NCBI GenBank assembly: GCA_015490115.1
Contig: WFYM01000115.1
Span: 1 to 7,569, forward strand
Reading direction: 5' to 3'
DNA: 7,569 nt
Source of the DNA: Aquificaceae bacterium
Lineage (GTDB): Bacteria > Aquificota > Aquificia > Aquificales > Aquificaceae
Shown: piece after piece, positions 5,560 to 7,569 of the stretch
Position numbering within the stretch: the stretch's first letter is position 1
Layout of the letters: each line of letters starts with the position of its first letter
The notes under the pieces: model-generated
What the model saw: the letters and a program-made list of their open reading frames with translations, nothing else
Databases searched by the model: none
What the model was told of the DNA's origin: nothing
Translations under genes and position numbers: made by a program

Positions 5560-6668
5560 ATAGGATAATAGGGAGCATAGGGGGGAGTCTAAAGGAGAAC
5601 GTAAAGAAGGCAAAGGTTATGCTCCTCCCTTACTGTGCAAAGCCGACTTGGTGCGACTACAGGCACACGGACGACTGCGGTGAGTGCGGCGGATGCACGG
5701 TAGGAGACCTCTACAGGATGGCTTATGAGAGAGGGATGATACCTATAACCATAACGAGCTTCGAGATGCTAAGGGACGTCCTCAGGTGGTGCGGAGAGAA
5801 CGGCTACACCTACATAGGTCACTGCTGCTACGAGTTCTACGAAAAGAGGCATGAGATATTCAAAAAAGCCAAAGAGTGGGGGGCAAACGGAGTTCTAATA
5901 GACATAATAGGGACCACCTGCTACGACCTCGGCATAGAGGAGGAGGAAAAGGCTTACCACGGCGAGTTTCAGGTGGAACTCGACCTCTACGTAGAGGACT
6001 CGGAGAAGATACTGTCCGTAAAGGAAAAAATTGGGGAAAGAAACGGGAAGAATAAAAAGGAAAAACCGATCCCCGCTGAACCGCTAAAAGACTTTATCCC
6101 GGAATACTACAAGATACCCAAGGTGGTCCCCGGACCCGAGGAGGACAGGACGAGGCTACCCATAGTCAAAGAGAAGAGCAAGGATATAGGCTTTATAAGA
6201 GGAAAACTCGTCAGCTGGGAGGAAGCCCTCGAAGAAGCTGTGGACCTTACACTCTCAGCGGAAAGACCCACACTTATAGTCGGACCCCTCGTCCTTTGGA
6301 GCTGGAACGGAGAGTCAAAGAAAAAAGCGGAGCTTATCAGAAGGCTGAAGGATCTTCTCCCGAACCTAAACGTCCACATCCTTCCCGACTACAGACCCAA
6401 AAACAAAAACTTCGACCCTTCGAGGGAGGTGGACCCCCCTAACCCTCACCTTTCGATCCTCCACGGAAAGCACGACCTCACCCTCATGATAGGTGTCCAC
6501 TGCTACAGGACTGACTTCGTTATAAGATTGCTCAAAAAGCATACGGACACCAAGATAGTTACCCTCTGTAGCTTATACGGACACCCCGATGCCGACGTTT
6601 CTTTGAGCGGGACCGATCCCGGGAGGCTAAAGACCTTCGTAGAGAGGGTAAGGAGGGAACTAAAATAA
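5556..6668 (+). CDS. DUF116-like Cys-rich domain fused to a CdhB-like (CODH/ACS epsilon) domain
   Basis: The N-terminal part (about 20-126) fits DUF116: LLPYC (Cys27), Cys33, then C-x2-C-x2-C (Cys41, 44, 47), followed by IGHCC (Cys90, 91) and TTC (Cys122). This spacing could hold an Fe-S cluster or bind metal; no function is established for DUF116. A charged Lys/Glu-rich linker (about 127-210) leads to a C-terminal domain (about 215-365) with TLIVGP, DLTLMIGVHCYRTD (306-319) and LCSLYGHPDADVSLSG (336-351). These closely resemble the CO dehydrogenase beta/epsilon family (CdhB, a DHS-like nucleotide-binding fold) of archaeal acetyl-CoA decarbonylase/synthase. No other CODH/ACS gene is visible. 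The TTG start overlaps the lplA stop (TTGA) and lacks a well-placed Shine-Dalgarno. An ATG at 5619 with GAAGG eight bases upstream is an alternative but trims residues next to the first Cys block. It may instead be expressed as a fusion with LplA by slippage at the preceding A9. Confidence 0.75.
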   Translation: MNRIIGSIGGSLKENVKKAKVMLLPYCAKPTWCDYRHTDDCGECGGCTVGDLYRMAYERGMIPITITSFEMLRDVLRWCGENGYTYIGHCCYEFYEKRHEIFKKAKEWGANGVLIDIIGTTCYDLGIEEEEKAYHGEFQVELDLYVEDSEKILSVKEKIGERNGKNKKEKPIPAEPLKDFIPEYYKIPKVVPGPEEDRTRLPIVKEKSKDIGFIRGKLVSWEEALEEAVDLTLSAERPTLIVGPLVLWSWNGESKKKAELIRRLKDLLPNLNVHILPDYRPKNKNFDPSREVDPPNPHLSILHGKHDLTLMIGVHCYRTDFVIRLLKKHTDTKIVTLCSLYGHPDADVSLSGTDPGRLKTFVERVRRELK

Positions 6669-6673
6669 ATATC

Positions 6674-6880
6674 ATGAGGGAGATAACGGTAAGGGTTCAA
6701 GGTATGAGCTGTGACCACTGTGTGAGGACGGTAAAGAACGCCATAATGTCCCTCGAAGGGGTTTCAAGCGTCGAGGTCTCCTTGGAGACGGGACTTGTGA
6801 AGATAACCTCCGAGAGAGACATACCGAAGGAGGAGATAAAGAGGGCGGTAGAAGAGTGGGGCTATAAGGTGGTGGACTGA
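6674..6880 (+). CDS. Small heavy-metal-associated (HMA) domain protein, CopZ/MerP-like
   Basis: A 68-residue single-domain protein with the HMA signature GMSCDHC (10-16). Cys13 and Cys16 form the C-x2-C that typically binds Cu(I) or a similar soft metal. The rest follows the beta-alpha-beta-beta-alpha-beta ferredoxin-like pattern (VKNAIMSLEGVSSVEVSLETG and an ending GYKVVD). With no signal peptide it should be cytosolic, as a metallochaperone delivering to a P-type ATPase or buffering metal. It starts 5 bp after the previous stop, and the nearest GGAGG (6652-6656) is rather far away, so it probably relies on coupling. No copA or cop regulator is nearby, so its partner and metal are unknown; CopZ is the nearest match by eye. 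Confidence 0.88.
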   Translation: MREITVRVQGMSCDHCVRTVKNAIMSLEGVSSVEVSLETGLVKITSERDIPKEEIKRAVEEWGYKVVD

Positions 6881-6882
6881 AG

Positions 6883-7569
6883 ATGATCGACCTAAAAGGC
6901 AAGATAGAAGACCTGAGGGAGAGGTTTGACCATATAAGAAGGGTATTAGACTCAGAACAGCTGAGAAAGGAGCTGAAAGAGATAGACAAAAAGATGTCGG
7001 AAGCGGGTTTTTGGGAAGATCAGGAAAAGGCAAAAGAAGTCCTGCAGAGGAGAAAGTGGCTCGAAGAGACACTAAAAGATCTCGAGACCATAGAAAGGTC
7101 CCTAAAGGACATAGAAGAACTCTCTAAGACGACTCCCGAAGAGGACGTCGAAACGTGGGCTATCCTCGACGAGGAGACGAAGAGTCTCGAGGAGAAGATA
7201 TCCCGCTTGGAGACGAAGACCTACCTCTCCGACGAGATGGACCAAAAGAACGCCTATCTTACAGTTCAAGCTGGAGCTGGTGGTGTGGACGCCTGCGACT
7301 GGGCTGAGATGCTTCTGAGGATGTATATAAGGTGGGCTGAGAGGAAGGGATTTGAGGTGGAGGTTATAGACGTAACTCCGGACGACGTGGCGGGGATAAA
7401 GAGTGCAACCCTCCTCATAAAGGGACCTTACGCCTACGGATACCTCAAAGGTGAGCAGGGTGTCCACAGGCTCGTCAGAATCTCTCCCTTCGACGCGAAC
7501 GCGAGGAGGCACACCTCCTTCGCTGCGGTTAGCGTCCTTCCCCAGATAGACGAGACCATAAAGGTGGAG
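6883..7569 (+). CDS. prfB: Peptide chain release factor 2, N-terminal part (3' end outside window)
   Basis: Class I release factor recognising UGA and UAA stop codons in the ribosomal A site. The frame runs 229 codons from the ATG at 6883 to the window edge. The N-terminal helical domain ends near residue 120. It is followed by YLTVQAGAGGVDACDWAEML and EQGVHRLVRISPFDANARRH. The tripeptide Ser-Pro-Phe at 201-203 is the RF2 stop-codon discriminator (RF1 carries Pro-x-Thr), so RF2 is well supported. The catalytic GGQ lies beyond the window. It starts 2 bp after the HMA gene stop, implying co-transcription and coupling. Unlike many prfB genes it has no internal UGA frameshift site: codons 19-23 read R-R-V-L-D straight through where E. 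coli needs a +1 shift. A purine-rich AGAAGG precedes that point and may be a relic of the shift signal. Confidence 0.93.
   Translation, partial: MIDLKGKIEDLRERFDHIRRVLDSEQLRKELKEIDKKMSEAGFWEDQEKAKEVLQRRKWLEETLKDLETIERSLKDIEELSKTTPEEDVETWAILDEETKSLEEKISRLETKTYLSDEMDQKNAYLTVQAGAGGVDACDWAEMLLRMYIRWAERKGFEVEVIDVTPDDVAGIKSATLLIKGPYAYGYLKGEQGVHRLVRISPFDANARRHTSFAAVSVLPQIDETIKVE

Noticed and set aside
5556..6668. Evidence for a complete CO dehydrogenase/acetyl-CoA synthase pathway
   Set aside because: Only an epsilon-like domain is present, in a fusion, with no catalytic subunit; a Wood-Ljungdahl claim would not be supported.
7102..7512. Minus-strand open frame of 136 codons
   Set aside because: It is antisense to prfB, whose RF2 motifs are unambiguous.
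1..7569. CRISPR arrays, tRNA/rRNA genes, insertion sequences, strong intrinsic terminators
   Set aside because: Reading both strands I saw no regular repeats, no tRNA cloverleaf or rRNA-like stretch, no transposase, and no GC-rich hairpin followed by a T-run between genes.

Overview
The window is a gene-dense stretch of a bacterial chromosome with no gap longer than about 50 bp. Codon use leans strongly on AGG/AGA for Arg and ATA for Ile, proteins are rich in Glu and Lys, genes are packed stop-to-start, and gene families are mixed. This suggests a thermophilic bacterium, most likely of the Aquificota (Hydrogenobacter/Thermocrinis/Aquifex-like). That is an inference from style and content, not a database match.

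Layout. (1) Positions 1-644, plus strand: the C-terminal part of acetylornithine aminotransferase (argD), cut by the window edge. (2) Positions 625-4427, minus strand: a compact operon read right to left. It holds a small unrecognised lipoprotein, an ArgA-like GNAT acetyltransferase, a MidA/NDUFAF7-type methyltransferase, glycine cleavage H protein (gcvH) with an unusual acidic tail, and glycine decarboxylase subunit 1 (gcvPA). The end of gcvPA overlaps the end of argD tail to tail by 20 bp. (3) Positions 4428-4473: a 46-bp divergent intergenic region with overlapping AT-rich promoter elements. (4) Positions 4474-7569, plus strand: a second compact operon. It holds a lipoate-protein ligase (lplA-like), a Cys-rich DUF116-like domain fused to a domain resembling the epsilon subunit (CdhB) of archaeal CO dehydrogenase/acetyl-CoA synthase, a small heavy-metal-associated (CopZ/MerP-like) protein, and the 5' part of prfB (release factor 2) running off the window.

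How it fits together. GcvH needs a lipoyl group on a specific lysine, and the divergent ligase gene is of the family that attaches it. The two operons therefore share a lipoylation theme across one small promoter region. GcvPA and GcvH are two parts of the glycine cleavage system; GcvPB, GcvT and the lipoamide dehydrogenase must lie elsewhere. The GNAT protein (probable N-acetylglutamate synthase) and ArgD both belong to arginine biosynthesis.

The most unusual part is the lplA/DUF116-CdhB junction. The two reading frames overlap by 4 bp, and a run of nine A's sits inside the only short interval where a frame change could join them into one 731-residue protein. The downstream gene otherwise has only a TTG start without a good ribosome binding site. 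Slippage, or a homopolymer sequencing error, would create a lipoate ligase-DUF116-CdhB polyprotein. The pairing hints at an undescribed lipoate- or Fe-S-related function in an organism where no other CO dehydrogenase subunit is visible.
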